Positions 35,092 through 44,162 of a stretch of DNA of 64,000 nucleotides are shown here, in pieces (position 1 is the first letter of the stretch; each line of letters begins with the position of its first letter). Below the pieces are notes generated by a model that was not told the origin of the DNA, did no database searches, and saw nothing but the letters and a program-made list of their open reading frames with translations. A program made the position numbers and the translations under genes. The DNA is from Flavipsychrobacter sp. (GTDB lineage Bacteria; Bacteroidota; Bacteroidia; Chitinophagales; Chitinophagaceae). The DNA is taken from contig JAEUVF010000014.1 of assembly GCA_016787265.1 (NCBI GenBank), positions 62,001-126,000 on the forward strand, written 5' to 3'.

Positions 35092-36753
35092 ATGCAAGTT
35101 ATAAAAAGACTGCTTTTCACTGCCTGTTTAAGTTTTCCGGTTGTGGGATATTCCCAGTCGACACTTTTACCCCAGGGTTATAAACATCAACCCCTGATGG
35201 ACCGCCTGGAGATTATGTACCGGGATAGTGCCCTCTCCCTTCAGCATATCAAACCCTATGATCGTAAAGGTTGGGTAAAATTTCTGGAAGCTGTTCCGGA
35301 AGAGGAACTGAGCCGGATTGATGCGCATAACCGCAGAAGTGCCCTGATGAACAACCTGGAGTGGGTGAGTGGCGATAAATCTGCCTTTCTGAGCAAAAAG
35401 CCGATTCTGAAAAGTTTTTACAAGTATCCCTCTGATTTCGCAATGGTGGATGTGAAAGATTTTTTTCTCAGCATCAACCCGGTAGTACAATTCACCGTGA
35501 TGAAAGAGTCTGATAATGATGAATCGCTTTTTCAGAATACGAAAGGAGCCCGCGGTAGAGGTATGATCGCTAACCGGATTGGGTTCGATTTTTACGTCAC
35601 TGATAACCAGGAGAGACCACCTTCCTTTGTGAAGGATTTTGTCGCAGCAAACCGGGCAGTACCCGGAGCAGGTTATTATAAACCGTTTAAAAGTACTGCG
35701 TACGATTATTTCGATGCCCGTGGTTCAGTTTTTTTTAATGTGACGGATTATATCAATATCCAGTTCGGATACGACCGGAATTTTATCGGTAATGGGTATC
35801 GCAGCATGTTCCTCAGTGATTTTGGAAACAGTAATCTTTTCCTCAAAATCAATACAAGGATCTGGAAACTGAATTATCAGAACCTGTTTATGGAACTAAA
35901 CCCCTCGCATATACGAAGAGGTGATAACCTGCTGGACAAAAAATACCTGACCATGCACCACCTGAGCTGGCAGGCAACCCGCTGGCTGAATATCGGATTT
36001 TTTGAGGCGGTGGTCTTTGGTCGTCCTAACCGTTACGACTTCAGTTACCTGAACCCCATAATCTTCTATCGTTCTATTGAACAGCAGAATGGAAGTCCGG
36101 ATAATGCCAATGTAGGCATTGATTTTAAAGCCAATATTGCCAAAAGGGTTCAGTTGTATGGGCAATTATTGCTGGATGAATTCAAACTGAGTGAAGTTAG
36201 AGGAGGTAATGGCTGGTGGGGTAATAAATATGGCCTGCAACTGGGAGGAAAATATGTAGATGTTGCGGGCATCAAAAACCTGGATATTCAGGGTGAATTG
36301 AATATTGTTCGTCCATTCACATATAGTTTCCGTGATTCGATTGCCAATTACATGCACTATAATCAGCCGCTTGCACATCCGAGAGGGGCTAATTTTATTG
36401 AAGCAGTCGGGATTGCCCGATACCAGCCTCATCCCAAACTTACCTTGCAGGGCAAACTGATTGTCTGGAAGCAGGGACTGGATTCAGCGGGTATCAATTT
36501 TGGCAGCCGGCCTGCACGTCTTTATACTACCCGGCCCTTTGATTACGGATGGGATATCGGCGAAGGAAGAGCCTCCAATGGTGTGAATGCATCACTCTGG
36601 GCGGGTTATGAACTGAAAGAAAATCTCTTCATTGATGCCAGCCTGCTGTTGAGGAACCTGGATGTGCCGGATGATTCCCGTTTAACCAGGAATAGTACTA
36701 TATTCAGTCTCGGCCTGCGTATGAATATGTTCCGCCGGGAATATGATTATTAA
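35092..36753 (+). CDS. RemB/Wzi-like outer-membrane beta-barrel protein, first gene of the type III PKS operon
   Basis: Protein of 553 residues with a signal peptide (MQVIKRLLFTACLSFPVVGYSQ), an N-terminal helical region (about 25-115) and then many alternating aromatic strands consistent with an outer-membrane barrel. Segments such as FGYDRNFIGNGYRSMFLSD and FSYLNPIIFYRSIEQQNG match the capsule-assembly Wzi superfamily, which includes the gliding protein RemB of Flavobacterium. Its stop overlaps the UbiA gene by 11 bases, so it is translationally linked to the biosynthetic genes. It could help export or anchor the product, or it may be an unrelated motility or capsule gene at the operon head. 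Confidence 0.8.
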   Translation: MQVIKRLLFTACLSFPVVGYSQSTLLPQGYKHQPLMDRLEIMYRDSALSLQHIKPYDRKGWVKFLEAVPEEELSRIDAHNRRSALMNNLEWVSGDKSAFLSKKPILKSFYKYPSDFAMVDVKDFFLSINPVVQFTVMKESDNDESLFQNTKGARGRGMIANRIGFDFYVTDNQERPPSFVKDFVAANRAVPGAGYYKPFKSTAYDYFDARGSVFFNVTDYINIQFGYDRNFIGNGYRSMFLSDFGNSNLFLKINTRIWKLNYQNLFMELNPSHIRRGDNLLDKKYLTMHHLSWQATRWLNIGFFEAVVFGRPNRYDFSYLNPIIFYRSIEQQNGSPDNANVGIDFKANIAKRVQLYGQLLLDEFKLSEVRGGNGWWGNKYGLQLGGKYVDVAGIKNLDIQGELNIVRPFTYSFRDSIANYMHYNQPLAHPRGANFIEAVGIARYQPHPKLTLQGKLIVWKQGLDSAGINFGSRPARLYTTRPFDYGWDIGEGRASNGVNASLWAGYELKENLFIDASLLLRNLDVPDDSRLTRNSTIFSLGLRMNMFRREYDY

Positions 36754-37600
36754 ATCTTCCACCATACAATTGCTCCGGTTTCCCTTTTCTTTTTTTCTGC
36801 TACCGGTGTATTTATTTGGAATCAGCCAGCCGCTTGAAACCAGCTGGGTAAGAGCGGGATTGCTGTTTTTGATCCTTCATTTACTGGTTTATCCCAGCAG
36901 TAATGGATATAACAGTTATATGGACCGCGATGAATCGCCAATCGGAGGACTTGAGCGTCCTCCCCAGCCTGAACGCGAGTTGTGGCTTGTAACCGTATGG
37001 ATGGATCTGCTGGCAGTGGGACTCAGCTTTTTTATTTCTGTTCCATCGGCGATAGCCGTAACTCTTTACATACTTGCTTCCAGGGCTTACAGCAGCAGGA
37101 AAATCCGGTTGAAAAAATTTGCTTTGACGGGTTTCCTGTTAGTCACCTGCTGCCAGGGTGGACTCATCTTCTGGCTCAGTTATCATGCCTCTCATGTTGG
37201 TCTTAGCATGAACGTGCCTGTTACAGGCATGCTGGCCAGCACGCTCTTGTTAGCGGGGGCTTATCCGCTTACCCAGATTTATCAGCACCACCAGGATGCT
37301 GCCGATGGAGTAACAACCATCAGTATGCGAATGGGTATCCGGGGAACATTCTGGTTGTCCGGATTGTTATTTATGTTGGCATTCCTGGTGTTAGGGCTTC
37401 ATTTCGGATTGCAACTTGAACTGGATAGATTTTTGGTACTACTGATCTTTTTTCTTCCGGTTAACGTATATTTCCTGTGGTGGGCCATACAGGTTTGGAA
37501 AAACCCTGGCAAAGCCGATTTTCAACATCTTATGAAAATGAACATTATTTCGGCAATTTGTTCAACGGCCGCGTTTGGATCACTTTTAATCTGGAAATGA
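36743..37600 (+). CDS. UbiA-family membrane prenyltransferase
   Basis: Protein of 285 residues with eight to nine hydrophobic helices. The first Asp-rich motif is NGYNSYMDRDESPIGG, equivalent to NxxxDxxxD. The second is HHQDAADGVTTISMRMG. Both bind the magnesium-diphosphate of the isoprenoid donor in this family. It is not an obvious MenA, UbiA or CyoE ortholog. Overlap with the upstream gene and a one-base gap to the type III PKS gene suggest it prenylates an aromatic polyketide made next door, which is inference from context. Confidence 0.88.
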   Translation: MIIKSSTIQLLRFPFSFFLLPVYLFGISQPLETSWVRAGLLFLILHLLVYPSSNGYNSYMDRDESPIGGLERPPQPERELWLVTVWMDLLAVGLSFFISVPSAIAVTLYILASRAYSSRKIRLKKFALTGFLLVTCCQGGLIFWLSYHASHVGLSMNVPVTGMLASTLLLAGAYPLTQIYQHHQDAADGVTTISMRMGIRGTFWLSGLLFMLAFLVLGLHFGLQLELDRFLVLLIFFLPVNVYFLWWAIQVWKNPGKADFQHLMKMNIISAICSTAAFGSLLIWK

Positions 37601-37601
37601 G

Positions 37602-38687
37602 TTGACAGCGATACTATCCATCGGAACATCCCTTCCCGCGTTTCGGCATGCTCAAACCGAGATTTTGAATTTTATGCAGCGGGTGTATGCATTGGATTCC
37701 ACAGAAGCGCGAAAACTGAAATTTTTATACCAGCAAAGCGGGATCCAGCAGCGGTATTCCTGTATCCCAGATTACAGTAAGTCTATGCGGGAATGGAAAT
37801 TTTATCCGGCTGAGGAATCCCTGGAGCCTTTCCCCAATTTGGAACACCGGATGGCATGGTATCAGAAACATGCGGCTTCTCTTTCAGTTGATGCCATCCG
37901 CAATTGTTTGCAACACAAGCCTGGTGGCAGTGCCGGCATCAGTCACCTGATAACAGTGAGTTGTACGGGTATGAGTGCGCCGGGACTTGATCTGCAGGTA
38001 ATGGAAATGATGGAGTTGCCCAGGCAGTTGCACCGAACTTCCATTAACTTCATGGGCTGTTATGCGGCATTGCATGCGATGAAAATGGCTGATAGCATTT
38101 GCCGCGCAGATCCTTCCTCATTGGTGCTGATTGTTTGCACAGAATTGTGCACGCTTCATTTTCAGAAGACACCTACACCGGATAATTTGGCAGCATCCCT
38201 GCTCTTTGGGGATGGATCGGCAGCTATATTGGTAGGTTCGGAAAGCCAGGGTAAAGCGCTTGCGTCCATTCGTGGTTTTTATGCGGAAGTGGTTCCAAAA
38301 GGTAAACGGGACATGAGCTGGGAGTTATCATCTTCAGGGTTTTTAATGACACTCAGCGGGTATATTCCTGAATTGATATCCACTGATTTCAGGCCTTTGC
38401 TGGAAAGAGCTATGTTGTCCTATAAAACGGATCTTGATCAAGTTAAGAACTGGTGCATTCATCCGGGAGGTAAACGAATATTAAAGGCTGTTCAGAAATC
38501 CCTGCAACTGGAAGAGGAGAAACTGGATGCATCCGCATCCGTATTGAAGGATTTTGGCAACATGTCTTCCCCATCGGTATTGTTTGTATTGAAGCGGTTA
38601 TTGGAAGCCGATCAAAAAGGAATATCGCTGGCGGCTGCTTTTGGGCCGGGACTCACAATGGAAACCTGTTTGTTGGAAATAAATTAG
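37602..38687 (+). CDS. Type III polyketide synthase (chalcone/stilbene synthase superfamily)
   Basis: Homodimeric ketosynthase of 361 residues that extends an acyl-CoA starter with malonyl-CoA and folds the chain into an aromatic ring or pyrone. The triad is complete: Cys153 (INFMGCYAALHA), His287 (WCIHPGGKRIL) and Asn320 (DFGNMSSPSVLF). Other family segments are TVSCTGMSAPGLDL and LLFGDGSAAILVG. The start is a TTG at 37602, one base after the UbiA stop; the nearby ATG at 37597 ends within three codons. The starter and product cannot be read from sequence; alkylresorcinol, alkylpyrone and naphthol chemistries are all possible. Confidence 0.94.
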   Translation: MTAILSIGTSLPAFRHAQTEILNFMQRVYALDSTEARKLKFLYQQSGIQQRYSCIPDYSKSMREWKFYPAEESLEPFPNLEHRMAWYQKHAASLSVDAIRNCLQHKPGGSAGISHLITVSCTGMSAPGLDLQVMEMMELPRQLHRTSINFMGCYAALHAMKMADSICRADPSSLVLIVCTELCTLHFQKTPTPDNLAASLLFGDGSAAILVGSESQGKALASIRGFYAEVVPKGKRDMSWELSSSGFLMTLSGYIPELISTDFRPLLERAMLSYKTDLDQVKNWCIHPGGKRILKAVQKSLQLEEEKLDASASVLKDFGNMSSPSVLFVLKRLLEADQKGISLAAAFGPGLTMETCLLEIN

Positions 38688-38691
38688 CAGC

Positions 38692-39393
38692 ATGCAGGAA
38701 CGTGCTTATCAGAAAGAACTGCTCGATGATCTTACTGTTCCTTTTGAGGAAATTCAGCTCAATATGCGTGAGTTGAATTTTATCAATACATGGCTGGGGG
38801 GGCATAGTATAACGATTGAGGGTATGCGAAAACTGATGCAACAGGTTGCTTCTGGCGAATACCTGATCCTGGAAATCGGATGTGGAGGGGGTGATAATTT
38901 AAAAGCCTTGTCTGATTCAAAAGCATTCACGACTCATAAACTGCGATTTGCAGGGGTGGACATTAATCCGGCCTGTATAAACTATGCGAGAACAGCTTTT
39001 CCAATAGCAACCTATTACGAATCGGATTACCGCCTGCTGGATAAATCTGTTCAGCCCGCTGTAATTTTTTCATCTTTGTTCTGCCATCATTTTACCAACG
39101 AAGAATTGGTTACCCAACTGCGTTGGATGTACGAAAAGTCGCGAATAGGATTTGTTATTAACGACCTGCATCGTCATCCGCTGGCTTATTGGAGTATTCG
39201 TATACTGACGGCGCTGTTTTCCAGATCAAGACTGGTTCGGCATGATGCGCCCTTATCTGTGAAAAGAGGTTTTAAACGGAAAGACTGGCAGGCGTTGTTT
39301 CAACAGGCAGGAATAACTGAGGCTGAAATCCAGTGGCGATGGGCATTCAGATGGTTGATCACAGTTAAAAAAACCGGCTATGCAGGATCCTAA
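38692..39393 (+). CDS. SAM-dependent class I methyltransferase of the PKS operon
   Basis: Protein of 233 residues. The Rossmann SAM-binding motif I is LILEIGCGGGDNLKAL, with the acidic loop FAGVDINPACINYAR and motif FSSLFCHHFTNEEL. The final third contains a hydrophobic helix and the segment RGFKRKDWQALFQQAGI typical of small-molecule methyltransferases. It begins four bases after the PKS gene and overlaps the FAD oxidoreductase gene by 14 bases. The likely role is O- or C-methylation of the polyketide product, as SrsB does in the Streptomyces griseus srs operon. Confidence 0.88.
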   Translation: MQERAYQKELLDDLTVPFEEIQLNMRELNFINTWLGGHSITIEGMRKLMQQVASGEYLILEIGCGGGDNLKALSDSKAFTTHKLRFAGVDINPACINYARTAFPIATYYESDYRLLDKSVQPAVIFSSLFCHHFTNEELVTQLRWMYEKSRIGFVINDLHRHPLAYWSIRILTALFSRSRLVRHDAPLSVKRGFKRKDWQALFQQAGITEAEIQWRWAFRWLITVKKTGYAGS

Positions 39394-40519
39394 TCGGTAT
39401 GATGTGATTATTGCCGGAGGTGGCCTTGCAGGTCTGTCGGCTGCTATTCAACTCGCTGAAAAGAGGTATAGGGTAGCTTTGATTGAAAAAAATTATTACC
39501 CTTTTCACCGTGTTTGCGGTGAATATATAAGCGAGGAAAGCCGCCCCTTTCTGGAGCGAATAGGGATCCCTGTTAGTTCCATGTCTTTACCTGAAATTCG
39601 ACGGCTTCGTGTAACAGCGCCAGATGGAAGCGCTTTGCTCTCCAGCCTTCAACCGGGAGGTTTTGGTATCAGCCGTTACCGGCTGGATGCCCTGATGGCA
39701 AGCCAGGCAAAGCTGGCGGGTGCTACTGTGATGGAAGGATTAAAGGTTCAGGATATCCGGTATGTGAATGGCTGGATGGAAGTGCAGGTAAACGGGATGA
39801 TGTTATCCTCCCGGCTGGTGTTGGGTTGTTTTGGTAAACGATCATCTCTTGATCTTAAAATGAATCGTTCCTTCGCGCAGGAAAAACCGGGGAAGCTCAA
39901 TAATTTTATAGGAGTTAAGTATCATATCCAATGGGATGATCCGGAAGATTTGATTTCACTTCATAATTTTAAAGATGGCTATTGTGGCATTAGCAGGATT
40001 GAGGAGGAACAATATTGTCTTTGTTACTTAACAACAGCCAATAATCTGGGTCTCAGTAATAACTCAATCCGGCAAATGGAAACTACCATTCTGTCGGTCA
40101 ACCCGTATCTCGAAAGGATATTCCGGGAAGCAAAAAAAATCAGACAGGAACCGGTAAGCATTGCGCAGGTATCCTTTGCTCCGAAATCGCAGTTAGAGAA
40201 CCATGTGCTGATGGTGGGTGATGCGGCAGGTTTAATTACCCCGCTTTGCGGGAACGGAATGAGTATGGCTTTGCATGCCAGTTATCTGGCTGTTCAGGCT
40301 GGTCTGCCTTTTCTGGAGGGTGTATGCTCCAGGACTGAAATGGAGACAGCCTATGTTAATAACTGGCGCCACTTTTTTGCATCCAGATTACGTGCTGGAA
40401 GAATGATCCAATCCTTTTTTGGTGACCCCTGGTTATCAAAAGGGCTTATTTTTGCAGGAAACAAATTTCCGGGCGTTACCAGGTGGTTGATTGGGAAAAC
40501 GCATGGAAAAATTTATTAA
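39380..40519 (+). CDS. FAD-dependent oxidoreductase (geranylgeranyl-reductase/aromatic hydroxylase type)
   Basis: Flavoprotein of 379 residues with the N-terminal dinucleotide fold DVIIAGGGLAGLSAAIQLAE, the segment RVCGEYISEE, GISRYRLDALM, and the FAD-ribityl motif LMVGDAAGLITPLCGNGMSM. Such proteins either hydroxylate phenols or reduce prenyl double bonds; both fit an operon with a polyketide synthase and a UbiA prenyltransferase. It overlaps the methyltransferase gene by 14 bases. A flavoprotein hydroxylase, SrsC, completes the analogous srs operon in Streptomyces, which makes hydroxylation the first guess. Confidence 0.87.
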   Translation: MQDPNRYDVIIAGGGLAGLSAAIQLAEKRYRVALIEKNYYPFHRVCGEYISEESRPFLERIGIPVSSMSLPEIRRLRVTAPDGSALLSSLQPGGFGISRYRLDALMASQAKLAGATVMEGLKVQDIRYVNGWMEVQVNGMMLSSRLVLGCFGKRSSLDLKMNRSFAQEKPGKLNNFIGVKYHIQWDDPEDLISLHNFKDGYCGISRIEEEQYCLCYLTTANNLGLSNNSIRQMETTILSVNPYLERIFREAKKIRQEPVSIAQVSFAPKSQLENHVLMVGDAAGLITPLCGNGMSMALHASYLAVQAGLPFLEGVCSRTEMETAYVNNWRHFFASRLRAGRMIQSFFGDPWLSKGLIFAGNKFPGVTRWLIGKTHGKIY

Positions 40520-40521
40520 AA

Positions 40522-41985
40522 ATGAGGATATCCGTTGCTATGAAGCAAGTGATCTTAATGGTTTCGATGGCTGTCGGAGTTGTATCAGCTTCGGGCCAGG
40601 ATTATCATGCTGTCAGCGGTTCCAATTATGCAGGTGCACTCAGTGTGCACAATAACCCTGCATCAATTGTAAATATTCCCTATCCCTGGGACATTACGCT
40701 GGTGGGCTTACAGGCTAAATACCAGACCAATGTTATCAAAGTTGTGAATTATTCCCTTCTGTCTTCACCTGCTGCTTCTGAATTTTTTATAACAAGTGGT
40801 GCGTATGCGCGGAAGGGTAACGAACAACTGAATGTAAATCTGCTGAATACACGGATCGCACTCGGGAAAAAAACGGTGGTTGCTTTTGGCGCCAATCTGA
40901 AATCCTTTACCAATATAAAAACTTCGTCTTACAACTATGTGGATAGTATTAAAACAGCAAATGAACTTTTTTCGCTGAACCCTGGAAATACGCCATTGGA
41001 GGCAAGAATACGGACCAGTAACTGGATTGAACTGTATGGTGCAGTTGGCAGAACTTTATTTGATGAGCCAGGCTTCCGGCTCAACGCGGGCCTAACGATG
41101 AAGGTTAACCGGGGAATAGGAGGAGGCCGGATGGAATTGAATGGGATGTACAGGGATCGAACGATCGTAAACGGAGAACCTCAGTATTCTCTACGGGAAG
41201 GCCAGTTCACGTATGGCTATTCATCCAATATTGATCGTTGGAATTCAAACCGGACTGCTACCGAAAATCTTCGGGACGTACTAACGGCCACGCGCATGGG
41301 ATTATCCCTGGATGCGGGACTTGAATTGCTGATCAAGCCGGCTGGTGATCCTGGATTTATGGAAGATGAGGAGACATATTACGACTACGACTGGAAAATT
41401 GGAGCATCCTTACTTGACCTCGGATATGCATTTTATCGGTTTAGTAACAATAGCAGGGCCGGAAGAATTGCTGTAAACGGCTTAAATGCAGAACGACTCG
41501 ATCAGGCTTTTGTGGAGGGAATAAGCAATGTTGAGGCATTCAGCGATTCGGTAGACGCGCTTTTTGATGCCCGAACGGTTTCCGGAGATTTCCGAATCTG
41601 GACGCCCACCCGACTGGTGATGAATGTGGATCGGTTCATCAGCAGTGCCTTTTATGTGAATGCGGAACTGAGTGTGAATGTTATCAACCTGCTGGGTGAT
41701 CAGCGCCTTTATGTCAGAAACATGAATGCCATCCGGTTAACACCTCGTTGGGAAACGCGGAGATTTGGCGCTTACCTGCCCTTCCTCTATACTGCACAGA
41801 ATCAGTTCTGGGTTGGAGCCGCTGTTAAAGTAGGTCCGCTGTTATTGGGTGTTCACAACCTGGGCAATGTATTCGGAAAAGAATCCATGTCCAGTGGAGG
41901 TGGTTATATCGCCATAACGATCCGTCCGGGTAAACGTGTAACCGGTGAAAAAAAGGATCGGGGACTGGACTGTCCGCCATATTAG
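40522..41985 (+). CDS. DUF5723-like outer-membrane protein, last gene of the PKS operon
   Basis: Protein of 487 residues from ATG 40522, two bases after the upstream stop; an in-frame ATG at 40483 would overlap that gene, and ATG 40540 is also possible. A signal peptide (VILMVSMAVGVVSASGQ) precedes YAGALSVHNNPASIVNIPYPWDI, typical of Bacteroidota DUF5723 proteins, and then alternating strands consistent with a barrel. It is the second outer-membrane protein in the unit, so the operon is framed by two. A role in placing or sensing the product at the outer membrane is speculation. Confidence 0.8.
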   Translation: MRISVAMKQVILMVSMAVGVVSASGQDYHAVSGSNYAGALSVHNNPASIVNIPYPWDITLVGLQAKYQTNVIKVVNYSLLSSPAASEFFITSGAYARKGNEQLNVNLLNTRIALGKKTVVAFGANLKSFTNIKTSSYNYVDSIKTANELFSLNPGNTPLEARIRTSNWIELYGAVGRTLFDEPGFRLNAGLTMKVNRGIGGGRMELNGMYRDRTIVNGEPQYSLREGQFTYGYSSNIDRWNSNRTATENLRDVLTATRMGLSLDAGLELLIKPAGDPGFMEDEETYYDYDWKIGASLLDLGYAFYRFSNNSRAGRIAVNGLNAERLDQAFVEGISNVEAFSDSVDALFDARTVSGDFRIWTPTRLVMNVDRFISSAFYVNAELSVNVINLLGDQRLYVRNMNAIRLTPRWETRRFGAYLPFLYTAQNQFWVGAAVKVGPLLLGVHNLGNVFGKESMSSGGGYIAITIRPGKRVTGEKKDRGLDCPPY

Positions 41986-41992
41986 TTAAAAG

Positions 41993-42010
41993 TTTCAATA
42001 ACTTTTGAAA
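41993..42010. promoter_or_regulatory. Inverted repeat upstream of the GbsR/MarR regulator
   Basis: TTTCAA (41993-41998) and TTGAAA (42005-42010) are perfect arms around TAACTT and lie 27 bases before the regulator ATG. The spacer and right arm also contain TAACTTTTG, close to a -7 box. An autoregulatory operator is likely. Confidence 0.45.
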
Positions 42011-42037
42011 GATTAGAAGGATTCACTAAATTGCCGG

Positions 42038-42544
42038 ATGAAACTGGAAGCTGCAAAAGCGCAATTTATTCAGACCTGGGGCTCCCTTGCCACACAGTGG
42101 GGGATCAACAAAACAATGGCCCAGATTCACGCGCTGCTCCTCATAACGCCGGATCCAATAAGCCAGGATGATTTGATGGAAGAGCTGAGTATCAGCCGGG
42201 GAAGCGCGAACATGAATATCCGGGAGCTGATCGACTGGGGTCTTGTGGACCGGGTGATCAAACCTGGCGAGCGAAAGGAGTTTTTCCTTGCTGAAAAAGA
42301 TATCTGGAAAGTTTTCCGGCAAATCGTCAAGGAACGAAAAAAACGTGAACTGGAGCCCCTGTTAAAAGTATTGGAGCAGCTAAAGGCAGTGGATGGGGAA
42401 AAGAAAAACCGGGAAGCAAAAGCATTCACGGATACCATTGAGAATATTCAGAAATTTGTTGGGCAGGCTGATAAATCATTGGATACAATGATTAAGGCTG
42501 ATGAGAACTGGTTTTGGGGCAATCTTATCAAACTGATAAAATAA
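42038..42544 (+). CDS. GbsR/MarR-family winged-helix transcriptional regulator
   Basis: Protein of 168 residues with an N-terminal winged helix (PISQDDLMEELSISRGSANMNI then ELIDWGLVDRVIKPGERKEFF) and a long C-terminal helical region (VKERKKRELEPLLKVLEQL) for dimerisation. GbsR-type proteins repress membrane or osmolyte genes in other bacteria. It lies 52 bases after the PKS operon on the same strand, with an inverted repeat in the gap, so control of itself and perhaps of the operon is possible. The CoA-binding gene follows after five bases. Confidence 0.9.
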   Translation: MKLEAAKAQFIQTWGSLATQWGINKTMAQIHALLLITPDPISQDDLMEELSISRGSANMNIRELIDWGLVDRVIKPGERKEFFLAEKDIWKVFRQIVKERKKRELEPLLKVLEQLKAVDGEKKNREAKAFTDTIENIQKFVGQADKSLDTMIKADENWFWGNLIKLIK

Positions 42545-42549
42545 CAGCA

Positions 42550-42918
42550 ATGTCGAATCCTAAGAAAACACTGGTGCTGGGAGCTTCGGAAAATCCATCC
42601 CGGTATAGTTACCTGGCCATTCAGAGCCTGGTAAAACACCATCATCCGGTGGTTGCAATTGGTCGCAGGCCAGGTGCAGTAAATCAGGTGCCTATCCAAA
42701 CCGACCATCCGAAGCTGGAAGGTATCGATACTGTTACATTGTATCTGTCCAAAGAGAATCAGGAAGAATATATCCCCTATATCTTATCCCTCCGACCGAA
42801 GCGCATTATTTTTAATCCCGGAGCTGAAAACCCTGAACTGGCGCGGCTTGCACAGGAAAACCAGATTTATCCGCAGGAAGCCTGCACACTTGTTTTACTA
42901 AGTACGGGTCAGTACTGA
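42550..42918 (+). CDS. CoA-binding domain protein (YccU-like)
   Basis: Single-domain Rossmann protein of 122 residues from ATG 42550 (MSNPKKTLVLGASENPSRYS). The motif VLGASENPSRYS, the segment VVAIGRRPG, and IIFNPGAENPELARLAQ near the end match the stand-alone CoA-binding family. The physiological role of this family is poorly defined. It is coupled to the GbsR-type gene by a five-base gap. Confidence 0.9.
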   Translation: MSNPKKTLVLGASENPSRYSYLAIQSLVKHHHPVVAIGRRPGAVNQVPIQTDHPKLEGIDTVTLYLSKENQEEYIPYILSLRPKRIIFNPGAENPELARLAQENQIYPQEACTLVLLSTGQY

Positions 42919-42991
42919 GTTAATTTTTATATAACACAAACAATCTGTATATATCAGTGGGTTTTTTGGTAAATTAGACAAACCCGTTTAT

Positions 42992-43465
42992 ATGTTATGG
43001 AGAAAATTTAACGGCGACACGATCGATCTTCCGATTCGTGACGCTGTAGAAAGAGCCATCCGGCGCGAAACCGAAGAGGGGTACCGGCTCAAAGTTTGCA
43101 TTGGTACCGATTCCCAGGTAAAAGGATCCGAAACTGAATTTGCCACAGTCATTGTTTTTCTAAGGGAAGGGCATGGAGGATTCATGTTCATCCACAATGA
43201 AAAGACCCGGCAGAAGTATTCCATTAAGGAACGCATGCTGGTGGAAGTGGCTCGCAGTATCGAGATCGCCTATGAACTGTGTGGCTTGTTCACGGACTAC
43301 AATGTTGATATGGAAGTACATGCCGATATCAATACAAATCCGCATTTCAAAAGCAACGATGCGCTGAAAGAAGCCATGGGCTATATCCTGGGAATGGGAT
43401 TTGCTTTTAAAGCCAAGCCGGAAGCATTTGCCAGCAGCAGCTGTGCAAATAAGGTAGTGAACTGA
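42992..43465 (+). CDS. YkuK-like RNase H-fold protein (DUF458)
   Basis: Protein of 157 residues with the family segments KVCIGTDSQVKGSETEFATV, SIKERMLVEVARSIEIAY and VHADINTNPHFKSND. The acidic positions (Asp in GTDSQ, Asp in VHADIN) are arranged as in RNase H-like folds. Family members are predicted ribonuclease-like proteins with no settled function. It stands alone between the CoA-binding gene and the convergent engB. Confidence 0.88.
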   Translation: MLWRKFNGDTIDLPIRDAVERAIRRETEEGYRLKVCIGTDSQVKGSETEFATVIVFLREGHGGFMFIHNEKTRQKYSIKERMLVEVARSIEIAYELCGLFTDYNVDMEVHADINTNPHFKSNDALKEAMGYILGMGFAFKAKPEAFASSSCANKVVN

Positions 43466-43519
43466 TTGGTTAATTTCTATTGCCTTGTTGAAAGTGGTGT
43501 CTGCACACTGCTAAGGACT

Positions 43520-44158
43520 TTATCTCCTCTCTTCAAAGCTGGAGTTCGCTTCTGCAATCATATCCAGAATCTGTTTTCTGCCTGTTCCTTTAATGGCACT
43601 TGTTACCACGTGAGCCGGTAAAAACTGCCAGGTTTTGCGCATGGCATCCAGGAAGTCACGTACATTTTTAGCAACCACCCGTTGAATTTCCTTGTCTGAC
43701 TTGGTAAAAATCAGGGTAAACGGCACTTCCCATTCACCCAATTGATTGACAAATTCCAGGTCGATTGCCTGCGGGCTATGCCGACTATCAATAAGCACGA
43801 AAACCATACCCAGGTTCTCTCTTTTTCGCAAGTAATTTTCAATCATTTTTTCCCATTGGCGGCGCTGGTTTTGGGAAACTTTGGCAAATCCGTAACCGGG
43901 CAAGTCCACCAGGTACCAACGGGTGGTATCCTTTGAGCCTTCAGCCGGACTTGACAGGATATTAAAATGGTTAATCAGTTGGGTTTTTCCGGGGGAGCCG
44001 GATGTTTTAGCCAGTTTCTGGTTCCGGCAGATCATATTGATCAGGGAGGATTTGCCTACATTGGAACGGCCGATAAACGCATATTCGGGCCGGTCGGGTG
44101 CGGGGCATTTTTCCACTTCGGGACTACTGATCACGTAAACTGCTTGTTGGATATGCAT
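43520..44158 (-). CDS. engB: Ribosome-biogenesis GTPase EngB/YsxC
   Basis: Essential TRAFAC-class GTPase of 212 residues acting late in 50S assembly. G motifs are all present: G1 GRSNVGKSSLIN, G2 region SGSPGKTQLIN, G3 DLPGYGFA, G4 TKSD and G5 TSAIKGTG. The start ATG at 44158 sits only four bases after a TAnnTTTG box, suggesting a very short or absent leader. Confidence 0.97.
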   Translation of the reverse strand: MHIQQAVYVISSPEVEKCPAPDRPEYAFIGRSNVGKSSLINMICRNQKLAKTSGSPGKTQLINHFNILSSPAEGSKDTTRWYLVDLPGYGFAKVSQNQRRQWEKMIENYLRKRENLGMVFVLIDSRHSPQAIDLEFVNQLGEWEVPFTLIFTKSDKEIQRVVAKNVRDFLDAMRKTWQFLPAHVVTSAIKGTGRKQILDMIAEANSSFEERR

Positions 44159-44162
44159 GCCG

